Shown in pieces: positions 44,092 through 53,120 of a stretch of DNA of 64,000 bases. The position numbers and the translations under genes were made by a program. This DNA comes from a virus. The stretch is taken from positions 1 through 64,000 of IMG/VR virus record IMGVR_UViG_3300032053_000004; one strand, 5' to 3'. The notes beneath the pieces are model-generated. The model had not been told where the DNA came from, searched no databases, and saw nothing but the letters and a program-made list of their open reading frames with translations. Numbering within the stretch: position 1 is the stretch's first letter; every line of letters starts with the position of its first letter.

Positions 44092-44352
44092 ATGGTCAAA
44101 AATAAGAAGAAAAAAGAAGAGAAGAAGAAGTCGAAGGAAATTTCTTTCGTTGTTTCTAAAATGGTTGAATTTTCAAATAAAGACGAATTTGAACAACAAA
44201 AGGATAAATTAGTCGAGGAGCTCGAGGAGCTCGATTATGAAGTTTCAGACCACGTTGATGACGAAACCGTAGATGACGACGGTCCTAATTTTGACGAGGA
44301 AGAGGAAGAAGAGGAAGAAGAATTAGAAGAAGATGATGATGATATAGATTAA
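44092..44352 (+). CDS. highly charged small protein
   Basis: 86 residues: the first 20 are mostly Lys/Glu, and the last 25 are almost all Asp/Glu. A disordered acidic tail of this kind may mimic nucleic acid or bind a basic partner. Confidence 0.55.
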   Translation: MVKNKKKKEEKKKSKEISFVVSKMVEFSNKDEFEQQKDKLVEELEELDYEVSDHVDDETVDDDGPNFDEEEEEEEEELEEDDDDID

Positions 44353-44387
44353 TATATTATTCAGTCGTTTATTGAGTTACCGAATAA

Positions 44388-45098
44388 ATGGCAAAACGAT
44401 TACCTGACGTCATTACGACTTGCACTCCAGAACAGATGTTCCATGCTTTGGCATTAGCATGGGTCAATATGTTCGATGAAGTTCCCAAAATCAATTCAAT
44501 TTTGGTTCTTCTTTGCCAGTGGGTGCTTGAAACGGGTTGGGGTAAGAGTTGTCATTGTTGGAATGTCGGTAATTTTAAATCTTCTGATGGTGATGGATAT
44601 GATTATGTATATTATAAATGTGATGAGCGATACGATCCGGTACAGGCCCAGCATTACATAAATAATGCTGGGAAACGTAGTGATGGTTCTGGCCTTTCTA
44701 ACGTAGCTTTAGAATCGAAGAACAAAGATGGAACGTGGACCGTTTATTTTTGGCCTGATCATCCGGTGAGTCGTTTTAGAGCATCAAATACGATTGAAGA
44801 TGGGGTTAAGATTTATTTGTCCTCAATGTTCAATCGGTTCAGTAAAGCTTGGCCCGCTGTTTTAGCGGGTAATCCTGATGCCTTTGTTCATTTGTTAAAA
44901 ATTCAAGGGTATTTTACTGCGGACGAAGAGCAATATCGTAAGACTGAGCATTCTGTGTTCAATACATTATCCGTCAAACATTTTGATATGTCAGACCTTC
45001 CAATTTTGAGTGATGATCATAGGGCTCAAATCGAAGGTCTAATTGCTTTAACGTCCTCTCAATTTTCAGATACCACTCCTCCCGAAAAATTAACATGA
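44388..45098 (+). CDS. muramidase-like peptidoglycan hydrolase
   Basis: 236 residues. LLCQWVLETGWGKS near residues 40-53 gives the helix with catalytic-type Glu, followed by NVGNFKS, and later a RFRAS...EDGVKIYLSSM segment: the layout of glucosaminidase/lysozyme-like domains that cut peptidoglycan glycan strands. No signal peptide, so it would need a holin or be virion-borne. AT-rich, starts straight after AATAA. Confidence 0.65.
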   Translation: MAKRLPDVITTCTPEQMFHALALAWVNMFDEVPKINSILVLLCQWVLETGWGKSCHCWNVGNFKSSDGDGYDYVYYKCDERYDPVQAQHYINNAGKRSDGSGLSNVALESKNKDGTWTVYFWPDHPVSRFRASNTIEDGVKIYLSSMFNRFSKAWPAVLAGNPDAFVHLLKIQGYFTADEEQYRKTEHSVFNTLSVKHFDMSDLPILSDDHRAQIEGLIALTSSQFSDTTPPEKLT

Positions 45099-45118
45099 TT
45101 TGAGTGTATTTATTTTTC

Positions 45119-45445
45119 ATGACTGAAGCAACGATTAAGAATTTTACAGTGTCATATTCTTTGGAATTATATAGAGGGGGCGAAAAGTCTTCTTCTTTCG
45201 TATCTGCCGGAGTTGAATTTTTGAACCCAGTTTCTGTAGAAGATTTTCCTTTATCCCACATAGAAGCTTCTTACAAAGTTGCCGTTGCAACTATCCATGA
45301 CGCTTTAGTTCGTGGATATTTGACTTTGGAACAAGCAAACGGAAGAATTTCTGATCTTCGTCAAAATTGTGATAATCTTCGTGAAGCTCTTTCTAAACCA
45401 ATTCCTGTCGCTGATGGGTCAACCGAAGATCTGGAAAACAACTGA
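45119..45445 (+). CDS. hypothetical protein
   Basis: 108 residues from the ATG at 45119. Beta-like first half, helical second half. The next gene overlaps its stop by one base (TGATG), so the two are probably coupled. Confidence 0.5.
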   Translation: MTEATIKNFTVSYSLELYRGGEKSSSFVSAGVEFLNPVSVEDFPLSHIEASYKVAVATIHDALVRGYLTLEQANGRISDLRQNCDNLREALSKPIPVADGSTEDLENN

Positions 45446-46194
45446 TGAATCAAGATTTAACTCTTGAAAAAATAGATCAAATCCTTGAGGAAATTTCAGG
45501 ATATGAAGTAAAGCTTGAAGAAGATCCAACTCTTCCTGAATTGGGAAATAAATACTTACAACGTATTTTATCTCAATGTCGCCAATATTTAAATAGAGTC
45601 CAATATTATTTACAACTAGCTAAACGAACTGAAAAATCTCTTCGTTCTCAGGTTCGGGAATATGAACTTGATCTTGATTTAAAAACAAATAATCTCTTAG
45701 CCGATGACCAAATAGTAAGAAAACAGCCTAGCATTGAAGATAGGAAAGCCTTAGCGGCTTCTCAACTTAAAGATGAACATGAAAATTTAGCTAAATTAAG
45801 AGTCTTTCTTCTAAATGTTGAAGAAGGATCAAAAATCATTAAACATAAGTATGATCATCTTCGAGCCACCAATCAGGATATAAGACTTCAGAGAAATATG
45901 GTCCGGGACGATATAGGCCCTGGAGATGATGGGTATCAACCACCAACTAAAGATCGGGATGGTTCTGTTTTAGGTGGTTTGCCTCCAGTTGTTCGATCGA
46001 GAATCATAGACCCTAAAGATATTTTAGATCCGGATAAGCGTCCTGCGGATCTCCCAGAACCAGTTGATGCTGTTCATGCTCAGCAGATAGCAGAATTCTA
46101 TTCTCGTTCTCAACCAGAACCGATCGTTCAAAAATCTCAGTCTAGTGATTTTGAGAAACCTGTATCTGTTGACTATTCTGATCTTCTTAAATAA
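45445..46194 (+). CDS. coiled-coil protein
   Basis: 249 residues; long helices (~60-145) with heptad-like Leu, then a Pro/Asp-rich linker ending DYSDLLK. The last residues resemble YNSLLE at the end of the next gene product, which may mean a common binding partner. Function unknown. Confidence 0.5.
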   Translation: MNQDLTLEKIDQILEEISGYEVKLEEDPTLPELGNKYLQRILSQCRQYLNRVQYYLQLAKRTEKSLRSQVREYELDLDLKTNNLLADDQIVRKQPSIEDRKALAASQLKDEHENLAKLRVFLLNVEEGSKIIKHKYDHLRATNQDIRLQRNMVRDDIGPGDDGYQPPTKDRDGSVLGGLPPVVRSRIIDPKDILDPDKRPADLPEPVDAVHAQQIAEFYSRSQPEPIVQKSQSSDFEKPVSVDYSDLLK

Positions 46195-46276
46195 TGTGGT
46201 CTTCAGTGTAATTTTTCTCTTACCCATTCAAGGGTAGTTCACCGTAACAGTTCGAAAGTAGAAGGAACATAGAAAA

Positions 46277-47143
46277 ATGTCAGATGTTGTTGATTTCAGT
46301 TTTGACGAAGCGAAGGTCATTAAGGCGCAGGGTATTGAACTTTTCAAGCAGACCAGGAGTGGTGAAAAGCATCGGGTATCTTTGATAGCATTCAAAAAGA
46401 TTCACGATATTATCCTCGCTGATAAGACCAGCCAGAAGGGTTCTCCTTTAACCGACGCGGAGAAGGCTGAATATCTGGCTAAGATTGAGAAGAATCTTGC
46501 CGGTCAGCTCAATAAGTCCGAAAAGGATTTGACTGAGGTTGACCGCCTTGACATTCGGCATCCGAAGTTTTCATACTCTTTCACCCATTATGGTGATGGG
46601 GTTGGGACTATCCGATGCTTAAGCAAGTATGAAGGTAGCAATGTTCTCAAGCAAGAAATTTGCTGTGATAAGTTCGGGGACGCGGATCAAACCGTAGCTA
46701 CGGTTTGCATGACCTACCCGGTTGACTCCAATTTCGGAGTTGATGAAGATCTCCTCAAGGCACGTAAATATACAAATGTTTATGTGTGGAGACTCGGATC
46801 GAAGAAATTCCAGAAGCTTGTTGCAACATACAACACGGCCAAAGAGGACAATAAGTCTGTTCTTGATCTGAAGGTTACGCTCGACGGTGATCCGAAGTAT
46901 CAGAAGCAGACTATTGAGACCGCAGCTTCTGCTTTTTGGGCTCGTGAGGGTGTGGATCCGGCCATCCGTACTTGGGTACTCGAGCAAGGTCTTCGTGCCT
47001 ATAAGCACGTGGCTGATAATCTTGGATACGCCATGCCTAAGGAGAAGTTGCTTGAGCGTCTCAGCGGGTCAAGCCCGTCCTTCTCCGGGGGAGAAGAAGA
47101 GAAGCCAAAGCTAACATCTGGATACAACTCACTTTTGGAGTGA
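46277..47143 (+). CDS. putative single-stranded DNA-binding protein
   Basis: 288 residues. AAGGA precedes the ATG and codons are GC-shifted, implying high expression. TNVYVWRLGSKKFQKLV near 172-188 and VTLDGDPKYQKQTIETA resemble the core of gp32-like phage SSBs, and the end is acidic then YNSLLE. It lies just upstream of ruvC-like and recA-like genes. Assignment rests on context and weak similarity. Confidence 0.4.
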   Translation: MSDVVDFSFDEAKVIKAQGIELFKQTRSGEKHRVSLIAFKKIHDIILADKTSQKGSPLTDAEKAEYLAKIEKNLAGQLNKSEKDLTEVDRLDIRHPKFSYSFTHYGDGVGTIRCLSKYEGSNVLKQEICCDKFGDADQTVATVCMTYPVDSNFGVDEDLLKARKYTNVYVWRLGSKKFQKLVATYNTAKEDNKSVLDLKVTLDGDPKYQKQTIETAASAFWAREGVDPAIRTWVLEQGLRAYKHVADNLGYAMPKEKLLERLSGSSPSFSGGEEEKPKLTSGYNSLLE

Positions 47144-47235
47144 TAAAAATTTAGTGCTACGGAGCGGAAGTATCTTCCGCTCCGTAGCATCGTGCTCTAG
47201 GTTATATCAGCTCTTAAATATTTGTTGAAAAATAC

Positions 47236-47958
47236 ATGATAGCACTTGGTTTAGACCCGAGTTTGAGATCATACGGGTGGTGTGTCTATGATAGTAAAGC
47301 GGGTCCCAGAACTCGTTTAGTGGCTAGTGGTCACGATGGAACGCTGAATTCTATTGTTCCTGTTGCTAGATTTATGCATTTTCGTGCTCTTGTTCGTGAT
47401 ATAATTAAAAAGTATTCAATCGAGGCTGTCGGGATTGAGAGTCCGGCATACGGAGGAGGGCCTTTTAGCGAAGCTCATTTTGGTCTCATGATGTTTTCTT
47501 TAGAGGCCACTTTTGAGAGTCGTTTAGATTGTGTTCTTTTCGATCCCGCTACATTAAAATATTTAGCCAAATCTGATCCGAATAAAAAAGGTATATTCGG
47601 TAAATCAGATATGCAAAAATTCGTTATGATGGATACGAATTCAACGAAAACTGTAAACAATAATGAAGCTGACGCTTATTGTGTTGCTCGTTTTTGTTCT
47701 CGTATGATAGATACTGTTAATGGTAGTCTTGACCCAAATTCCTTATCTGAAACGGAAAAATCGGTTTTTATAGGAAGAACGAAAACTATTAAACGTCCTT
47801 CAGGTATTAAAATAGTTAAACGTACTGCTTATGCATTTCGGGAAAATAGTAGATTTTTTCGTTTTAGTCATGTTCCTCATGGAGACTTAAATCTTCCTCT
47901 TAAAACTCAAATAGACGAAAATCTCTTGAAGTTTCTTGAGAAAAGTGAATCTGTTTGA
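47236..47958 (+). CDS. RuvC-like Holliday-junction resolvase
   Basis: 240 residues. RNase-H-fold signature: IALGLDPSLRSYGW at the start (first Asp), VGIESPAYGGG near 66-76 (Glu) and NNNEADAYCVARF near 140-152 (Asp). Cleaves recombination intermediates. No Shine-Dalgarno. Part of the recombination cluster with the RecA-like gene. Confidence 0.85.
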   Translation: MIALGLDPSLRSYGWCVYDSKAGPRTRLVASGHDGTLNSIVPVARFMHFRALVRDIIKKYSIEAVGIESPAYGGGPFSEAHFGLMMFSLEATFESRLDCVLFDPATLKYLAKSDPNKKGIFGKSDMQKFVMMDTNSTKTVNNNEADAYCVARFCSRMIDTVNGSLDPNSLSETEKSVFIGRTKTIKRPSGIKIVKRTAYAFRENSRFFRFSHVPHGDLNLPLKTQIDENLLKFLEKSESV

Positions 47959-47985
47959 AATGTACGTTCGTTCACCGGAGGATTT

Positions 47986-49278
47986 ATGGCATCAAAGATA
48001 GCTCTTCACCCGAAACTTGCTCGTGTCATCAAAATGGTGGACGGCCAAGCAAACTTAAAAGACGTTATGGTCAATCCGAGTTTTCGGATTGATTGTATAA
48101 ATACTGGTAGCACAGTGATGAATATGCTCATCGGTGGGAGTCGTCTTTCTGACGGTTCGTTTGTTTGTCCTGGATGGCCTAGAGGGCATATTGTCGAGAT
48201 TTATGGTAGAGAAAGCTCTGGGAAAACGACTATTGCTTTGACTGCCATGGCGCAAGCTATTTCTGCGAACGGATGCGGTCTTTATGTTGATTTAGAATGT
48301 GCAGTTAAAGATCATTATGCCATGAAACTCGGTGTTGACTTTCGTTCTCCTGAACTTGGTGGAGGCGGTCGTGCTTTACGCGCTTCTCCTCACACGTTTG
48401 AAGAGACTGAGGCTATTGTCATGAGTGCCGCGTTAAACGGAGTCGATATAATAGTTATCGATTCTGTTGCTGGTTTAGTTTCACGTCGTGAAATATCAAG
48501 AAATCCAATCAATGAAACTGAAAAATTGGGTGTTGCTGAAATTCCTCGTTTAATGTCCGGTTGGATGCCGAAATTACAGCAAGTTATTTCACGAACTAAG
48601 ACTTTAGTTATATTTCTGAACCAGACCAGAGATAAAATCGGAGCCATGGGTTACACTGAAGAAGCTAAGAAGAGTACCACTGGAGGGAATGCTCTTAAGT
48701 TTTGGGCCGCTATACGTATGATGCTTAAGCCTAAACAATCAACAAAAGCAAAACTTTTCAACCCTCTTTTAAAGCAAGATGAAGATGTTCAAATATCGAA
48801 TGATATTGAAGCTAAAATGATTAAAAATAAGATCGATTCTCGTCAAGGACACTCAGGTTTAATCACTATTCGTTACGGGGTCGGTGTTGATGAGATGCGG
48901 ACCATGCTAAACGTTGCTCTTGCTTATGGTGTTGTGAAATCTGGGAAAAACAGCAGAAAACAAGATATTTTTTCTTTTACTTCCCCTTCAACTGGGAAGG
49001 TTATAGAAACCATCGGAATCGAAAAATTTCGTATGCAAGTTAATGCTGATAAAGATGTTTTAAATGACATGCTTTCTATAAGTACTGAGCATATTCTTCA
49101 AGGGTTTAAAGAAATTGATGATGCTCAACTTGCGGAACTTTCAGAAAATGCGGTAATCACTTCTGCTGAAGAAGAAGGAGGGGACGAGTATGAAGACTCA
49201 GGAGAGCCAAGTTTTGTTGAAGCAGCTCCTGAACAAGAAAGCGATATCAAGGCTCTCCAAGTTGAGATAGATTCATGA
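47986..49278 (+). CDS. recA: RecA/UvsX-like recombinase
   Basis: 430 residues. Walker A GRESSGKTT at 74-82, Walker B IIVIDSVAGL near 161-170, a NQTRDKIG loop and TTGGNALKFWA near 230-240, as in RecA-family strand-exchange ATPases. The C-terminal ~50 residues are acidic, ending LQVEIDS. Preceded by GGAGG, rare in this half. The RuvC-like gene is upstream and the Rad50-like gene overlaps the stop (ATGA). Confidence 0.92.
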   Translation: MASKIALHPKLARVIKMVDGQANLKDVMVNPSFRIDCINTGSTVMNMLIGGSRLSDGSFVCPGWPRGHIVEIYGRESSGKTTIALTAMAQAISANGCGLYVDLECAVKDHYAMKLGVDFRSPELGGGGRALRASPHTFEETEAIVMSAALNGVDIIVIDSVAGLVSRREISRNPINETEKLGVAEIPRLMSGWMPKLQQVISRTKTLVIFLNQTRDKIGAMGYTEEAKKSTTGGNALKFWAAIRMMLKPKQSTKAKLFNPLLKQDEDVQISNDIEAKMIKNKIDSRQGHSGLITIRYGVGVDEMRTMLNVALAYGVVKSGKNSRKQDIFSFTSPSTGKVIETIGIEKFRMQVNADKDVLNDMLSISTEHILQGFKEIDDAQLAELSENAVITSAEEEGGDEYEDSGEPSFVEAAPEQESDIKALQVEIDS

Positions 49279-50567
49279 ATCAAGACTTACATCCTATTGA
49301 AGTTAGCATACAAAATTACCAATCTATAGATAACCTTAATTTTGAAATATACGGATTCACGTGTATTACCGGAAAATCTAATATTGGTAAAAGTGCCATT
49401 GTTAGAGCTATTTCTTCAGCTTTAGTAAACAACCCTGTTGTCGGTGCAGTCAGAAAGGGTGCTTCTTTTTGTTCTGTTTTAGTTCGTTCTAATGATTGGG
49501 AACTTATTTGGGAGAAAAGTGAAAAAGGATCTGGAAAGTATCTCGTTAACGGAAAATCATATGATAAAGTTGGTCAAGGTCAGATAGAACCAGTTCAAAG
49601 TTTAGGGTTTAAATCTGTTAAAGTAGGGAGCAAAAACACTTATCCTTGGTTGGCTTCTCAATTTTCTCCTATATTCTTGTTGGATGAATCCGGCCCGGCC
49701 ATAACTGACTTCATTTCTGAAGTATCTCGTTTAAATGTTCTTCAAAATTCGATCTCAATCAGTTTAAAAGGGAAAAAGAGTGCACTCGATGAAGCTAGGA
49801 TTAAGACACTTGATGTTCAAATCGCAAAAGATAAAATATCATCTTTAAATAAACTCGATGATTTAATAAATTTAGGTTTGGACCTTGAGGCTCAAGCCAA
49901 TTCTATTAGAGAGTATGAGAGCAAAATCCTTTCAGGTCAATCGTTTATTGAAAAAATCAGTTCTCATTCTAACAAAGTTAACTCGTTATCCAGTATTGAC
50001 GGTGTTAATGTTCCTGACGATAAAATAACTCCTCTTTTTGATTATTATTTTAAAGTCCATTCCCTTTGGAAGTTGATAGATAGCGCAGCGAATAAAGTTA
50101 TTTCTATTAGGAACGGATCTAAATTAATTATTCCTGATTTGCTGGAAAAAGAGTATGACACTTTCAAGTCTGTTCAAAGATTTGAAGGATATACTGATTT
50201 AAAACAATCGGTTTCTGATTTAGACAAGTCTATGGTCATTCCTGATTTAAATTTAAATCAGGAATTTGATGAATTTAAATCTATGTCAAATCTAAATGAC
50301 AAAATCAGAGTTGTTGCTGAATCTATCATTTTCTTAAATAAGAAACTCGACGTACCTGAATCGGATGCTGATTTTGATAATTTTTCTAAGATGTCAGTCT
50401 TAAATGGAAAAATTAAAGATATCACCGATGAAATGGACGATTTGTGTTCCTCGTTTAACACTTTTGATTTTGAGTTGAAAAATTTGGAAGAAGAAATTTC
50501 TAAAATACCCTCCTGTCCATCTTGTGGTAGACCTGTATCAGATAGTCATTCAACCCACGCTTCGTAA
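49275..50567 (+). CDS. Rad50/SbcC-like N-terminal half
   Basis: 430 residues. GKSNIGKSAI near 34-43 is a Walker A loop after the usual YQSI/FEIYGFTCITG start. A coiled-coil-rich region (~160-415) ends in CPSCGRP, a zinc-hook-like CxxC, and the protein stops there. The C-terminal ATPase lobe with signature and Walker B is absent, so it must be complemented by another protein or act differently. Confidence 0.7.
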   Translation: MNQDLHPIEVSIQNYQSIDNLNFEIYGFTCITGKSNIGKSAIVRAISSALVNNPVVGAVRKGASFCSVLVRSNDWELIWEKSEKGSGKYLVNGKSYDKVGQGQIEPVQSLGFKSVKVGSKNTYPWLASQFSPIFLLDESGPAITDFISEVSRLNVLQNSISISLKGKKSALDEARIKTLDVQIAKDKISSLNKLDDLINLGLDLEAQANSIREYESKILSGQSFIEKISSHSNKVNSLSSIDGVNVPDDKITPLFDYYFKVHSLWKLIDSAANKVISIRNGSKLIIPDLLEKEYDTFKSVQRFEGYTDLKQSVSDLDKSMVIPDLNLNQEFDEFKSMSNLNDKIRVVAESIIFLNKKLDVPESDADFDNFSKMSVLNGKIKDITDEMDDLCSSFNTFDFELKNLEEEISKIPSCPSCGRPVSDSHSTHAS

Positions 50568-50596
50568 ATTTAAATATTTTCTAAATATCATGTTTA

Positions 50597-51004
50597 ATGG
50601 GTTTCTTAATTAAAGAAAATTTATTATCAATATTTATTGATAATAAGATGGAAGGTGTTTTAAAGGTCAATTTGACTTTTAAAAATAACTCTCGTGTTTG
50701 TATTGCCGTTTATGACGGAATATCCATAGAACAAGCTGTTAATGTTACCGGTGATGTATCTTATAACCGGATGGAATTCATCAACAGTATTGCTAATGAA
50801 GTTAGCGACATCTGTGTAACCATTCTTGGGAGTGCAAATATAGCACTTCTTTCTGACCATGCAGAAAAAGAGTTTTTGTCTAAATGGGAGAAAGTCATAT
50901 TCTTTAATATAGTAAAAAGTTATTCTTTACATGAAAAAGTTTCTTATGAAGATGCAATTCAGGTTGTTAACGAGCTATACTCTATTCCAGTAATAGATGG
51001 ATAA
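50597..51004 (+). CDS. hypothetical protein with shared tail
   Basis: 135 residues, alpha/beta, ends YSIPVIDG (shared tail). The next gene starts eight bases before its stop ends. Confidence 0.5.
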   Translation: MGFLIKENLLSIFIDNKMEGVLKVNLTFKNNSRVCIAVYDGISIEQAVNVTGDVSYNRMEFINSIANEVSDICVTILGSANIALLSDHAEKEFLSKWEKVIFFNIVKSYSLHEKVSYEDAIQVVNELYSIPVIDG

Positions 51005-51218
51005 TGTAAAGTGTTTTATGTTAACAAAACCTGTTATTGAATATACTGAAACTGAGTTATTTTCTATTTTAAATTCTGTTTCTAATGAAATTAAACGAAG
51101 AAATATTTTACTTGGATCTCCTAAAACTGCAAATAGTCCTAGTATTAATCTTCAAGAGAGTTTAAAAGTTCTCGTTGAAGTATTAGGTCCAGCTCTTCAA
51201 AATCTACAAAAGAAATGA
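50997..51218 (+). CDS. small helical hypothetical protein
   Basis: 73 residues, overlapping the preceding gene; a later ATG at 51018 is possible. Ends in a helix LVEVLGPALQNLQKK. Confidence 0.45.
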   Translation: MDNVKCFMLTKPVIEYTETELFSILNSVSNEIKRRNILLGSPKTANSPSINLQESLKVLVEVLGPALQNLQKK

Positions 51219-51225
51219 GGCATAC

Positions 51226-51606
51226 TTGTCCGATCTTTCTCAGAATGGCAGTTGTGTTAAGATCATAGGTCCGGGGCCTGATCCTCAAGAGTTTACTCTA
51301 ACTTTCGATGGAGAGTTTTTATTTAAATATGGGCCGGAACGAGATATTGAAATAATTAATATTTTCTGGCATATTCTTGCGATCCAACCAGATGTTTTTT
51401 ATGTGAAAGATAATCCTTTAATCACTATCAGTTCCGGTAATCATTCTGATGGAACCGGAGGATCTTCTGTAGAAATTACAGATGGAAAATTTAAAACTAT
51501 AGGCTGTGTTGATACTGAACGCAGCAATGCGTTTTGGTCTGCTATAGCAGACAATTATTCTCAGTTTATTGATACTTTATTGACTAAAGACGTGGTTGAT
51601 GCTTAG
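51226..51606 (+). CDS. hypothetical protein with shared tail
   Basis: 126 residues from a TTG. Beta-rich, with SSGNHSDGTGGSS loop; ends LLTKDVVDA (shared tail). Function unknown. Confidence 0.5.
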   Translation: MSDLSQNGSCVKIIGPGPDPQEFTLTFDGEFLFKYGPERDIEIINIFWHILAIQPDVFYVKDNPLITISSGNHSDGTGGSSVEITDGKFKTIGCVDTERSNAFWSAIADNYSQFIDTLLTKDVVDA

Positions 51607-51659
51607 AAGTTTTATGGATTGGGTTTCATTTTTTTTTAGTATCAAGGCAATATGCGCAT

Positions 51660-52139
51660 TCAATCGACGCTCAGTTCAACAGATTTAATCGGAGCGTTCA
51701 TTTCTTTTTCATGATTTACTATGTTATTTAACGAAATTCCTAATTGAGCTCTGGCTTCTTCTAGAAGTTTAACTGTTCTGATTAATGTTTCTTTATCGTA
51801 GTTAAAATCCCAATCTTCATAATGTCTCTTCATTGCATTTTGAGCATCTTTAATTGCTCGCATTGTTTCAACAGGGCCGATACGGTCTATTTCTATGTCT
51901 CTTAATGTTGAATAACATGTCCAGCCCTTTCTATGATAATACTGTGAGTGTTCCTTTTTCGGGTTTTCATCTATTCGGGCCATGGCTTTAATTCTGACCC
52001 AATCCATATACTTTAGACGTTTTTCAGTCATAACGCTTTTTGGTATTATGACTGCTACTTCGTCCTCTTCACATTCTATTGTCCCATCGAACATAATTTG
52101 TCCATATGGAATCGATATCGGATAATCTATTAATGACAT
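51660..52139 (-). CDS. hypothetical protein
   Basis: 159 residues: a beta-rich first half with KGWTCYSTL near 90 and a helical second half. Ends KSVELSVD. Convergent with 51226-51606. Confidence 0.5.
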   Translation of the reverse strand: MSLIDYPISIPYGQIMFDGTIECEEDEVAVIIPKSVMTEKRLKYMDWVRIKAMARIDENPKKEHSQYYHRKGWTCYSTLRDIEIDRIGPVETMRAIKDAQNAMKRHYEDWDFNYDKETLIRTVKLLEEARAQLGISLNNIVNHEKEMNAPIKSVELSVD

Positions 52140-52243
52140 TTTTGATTTTACACTCGAGAAAGTTCTCGCACCATCAAAAAGCTAATTTCCAATCAACAGT
52201 CCAGTGTTCTTTTTCGGTTAGATTTTCATCGAGTCTTTTAAGT

Positions 52244-52471
52244 ATGAGGCAAATCCTCTGGAGCCCTGAAAAAGGTGAATGTAGTTGTTGCGGGAGTCGC
52301 AATAGTTGCATACGTCGGTTTACTTCTGAGAATATTCACTTCATGTACTGTGTTGTGTGTTGGAATCATGTTCAGGATGATGTAGAGTTCAGTTCTGGAG
52401 ATTGGTCTAGTAGCGAAGCTGTAATTTTTGAAATAGATGGAAATCCACAAGAATCTTGGGTCTGGAACTGA
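52244..52471 (+). CDS. small zinc-binding-like protein
   Basis: 75 residues from the ATG at 52244. CSCC and CVVC give a likely treble-clef or ribbon. The next gene overlaps by 35 nt. Confidence 0.5.
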   Translation: MRQILWSPEKGECSCCGSRNSCIRRFTSENIHFMYCVVCWNHVQDDVEFSSGDWSSSEAVIFEIDGNPQESWVWN

Positions 52472-53120
52472 AAAATATCGTCCGAATTTAGACGACGGGC
52501 CATCATCCTACTTTCAAAAAGCTGAAATATTCGCGAAAGAGTTTTATTCTGAAGAGTTGACTCGTATTTCTTCAACGAAATTTGAATCAGTTAGTCCTGA
52601 TTTCTTTTTTCGAGAATATATTTGGGTAGTTCATGCTACTGGCTTTTCTGCAAAAGCTGTCGGAAAATTTTTCGACAAACTTTTAAATGCTTATGGTTCA
52701 TATGCTATTTTAGCAAATGAAGATTTTTCTACTGCTTGGTCTCGAATTCAGCCTGTTTGTAATAATAAACTAAAGGCTTCTTCTATCCATAAGATGGCGA
52801 AGTTGATGACTTCTGAATTTTCCGATTGGGGAACTTTTAAATCAACCAGACTGATCTCTCCACAAACTCTTGCACAACTTCCACATGTAGGACCAGTTAC
52901 TTGTTTTCATTTAGCCAGGAATATTGGAATACTTGATTGTGTAAAGCCTGATCTTCATTTAGTTCGTATGGCTGAACACTGGGGTTTTAAAGATTGTGAT
53001 GAAATGTGTTTGAGTATTCAAAAAGAGTATGATTATCCTCTAGGAATCATAGACTTGATTTTATGGTATTCAGCCAGTACGTTTGGAACTTTAGAGATAA
53101 AGAAAGACGGTCAACGATGA
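52437..53120 (+). CDS. HhH-GPD-like DNA glycosylase
   Basis: 227 residues. LAQLPHVGPVTCFHLARNIG near 163-182 is the helix-hairpin-helix, and VKPDLHLVRMAEHWGF next to it contains the Asp of the GPD motif, as in endonuclease III/OGG-type base-excision glycosylases. No Fe-S cysteine cluster. The target base is unknown; in a phage with altered bases this is relevant. Confidence 0.65.
   Translation: MEIHKNLGSGTEKYRPNLDDGPSSYFQKAEIFAKEFYSEELTRISSTKFESVSPDFFFREYIWVVHATGFSAKAVGKFFDKLLNAYGSYAILANEDFSTAWSRIQPVCNNKLKASSIHKMAKLMTSEFSDWGTFKSTRLISPQTLAQLPHVGPVTCFHLARNIGILDCVKPDLHLVRMAEHWGFKDCDEMCLSIQKEYDYPLGIIDLILWYSASTFGTLEIKKDGQR

Noticed and set aside
50238-50265. 28-bp perfect palindrome inside the Rad50-like gene
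   Set aside because: It lies in well-formed AT-rich coding sequence; noted but no reason to see more than chance in low-complexity codons.
2321-51606. Prohead-protease cleavage site as the reason for the shared tail
   Set aside because: T4-type sites read [L/I]xE followed by A/G/S, which looks similar, but cutting there would remove only one residue, and many tails have Asp or Thr at the cut position.
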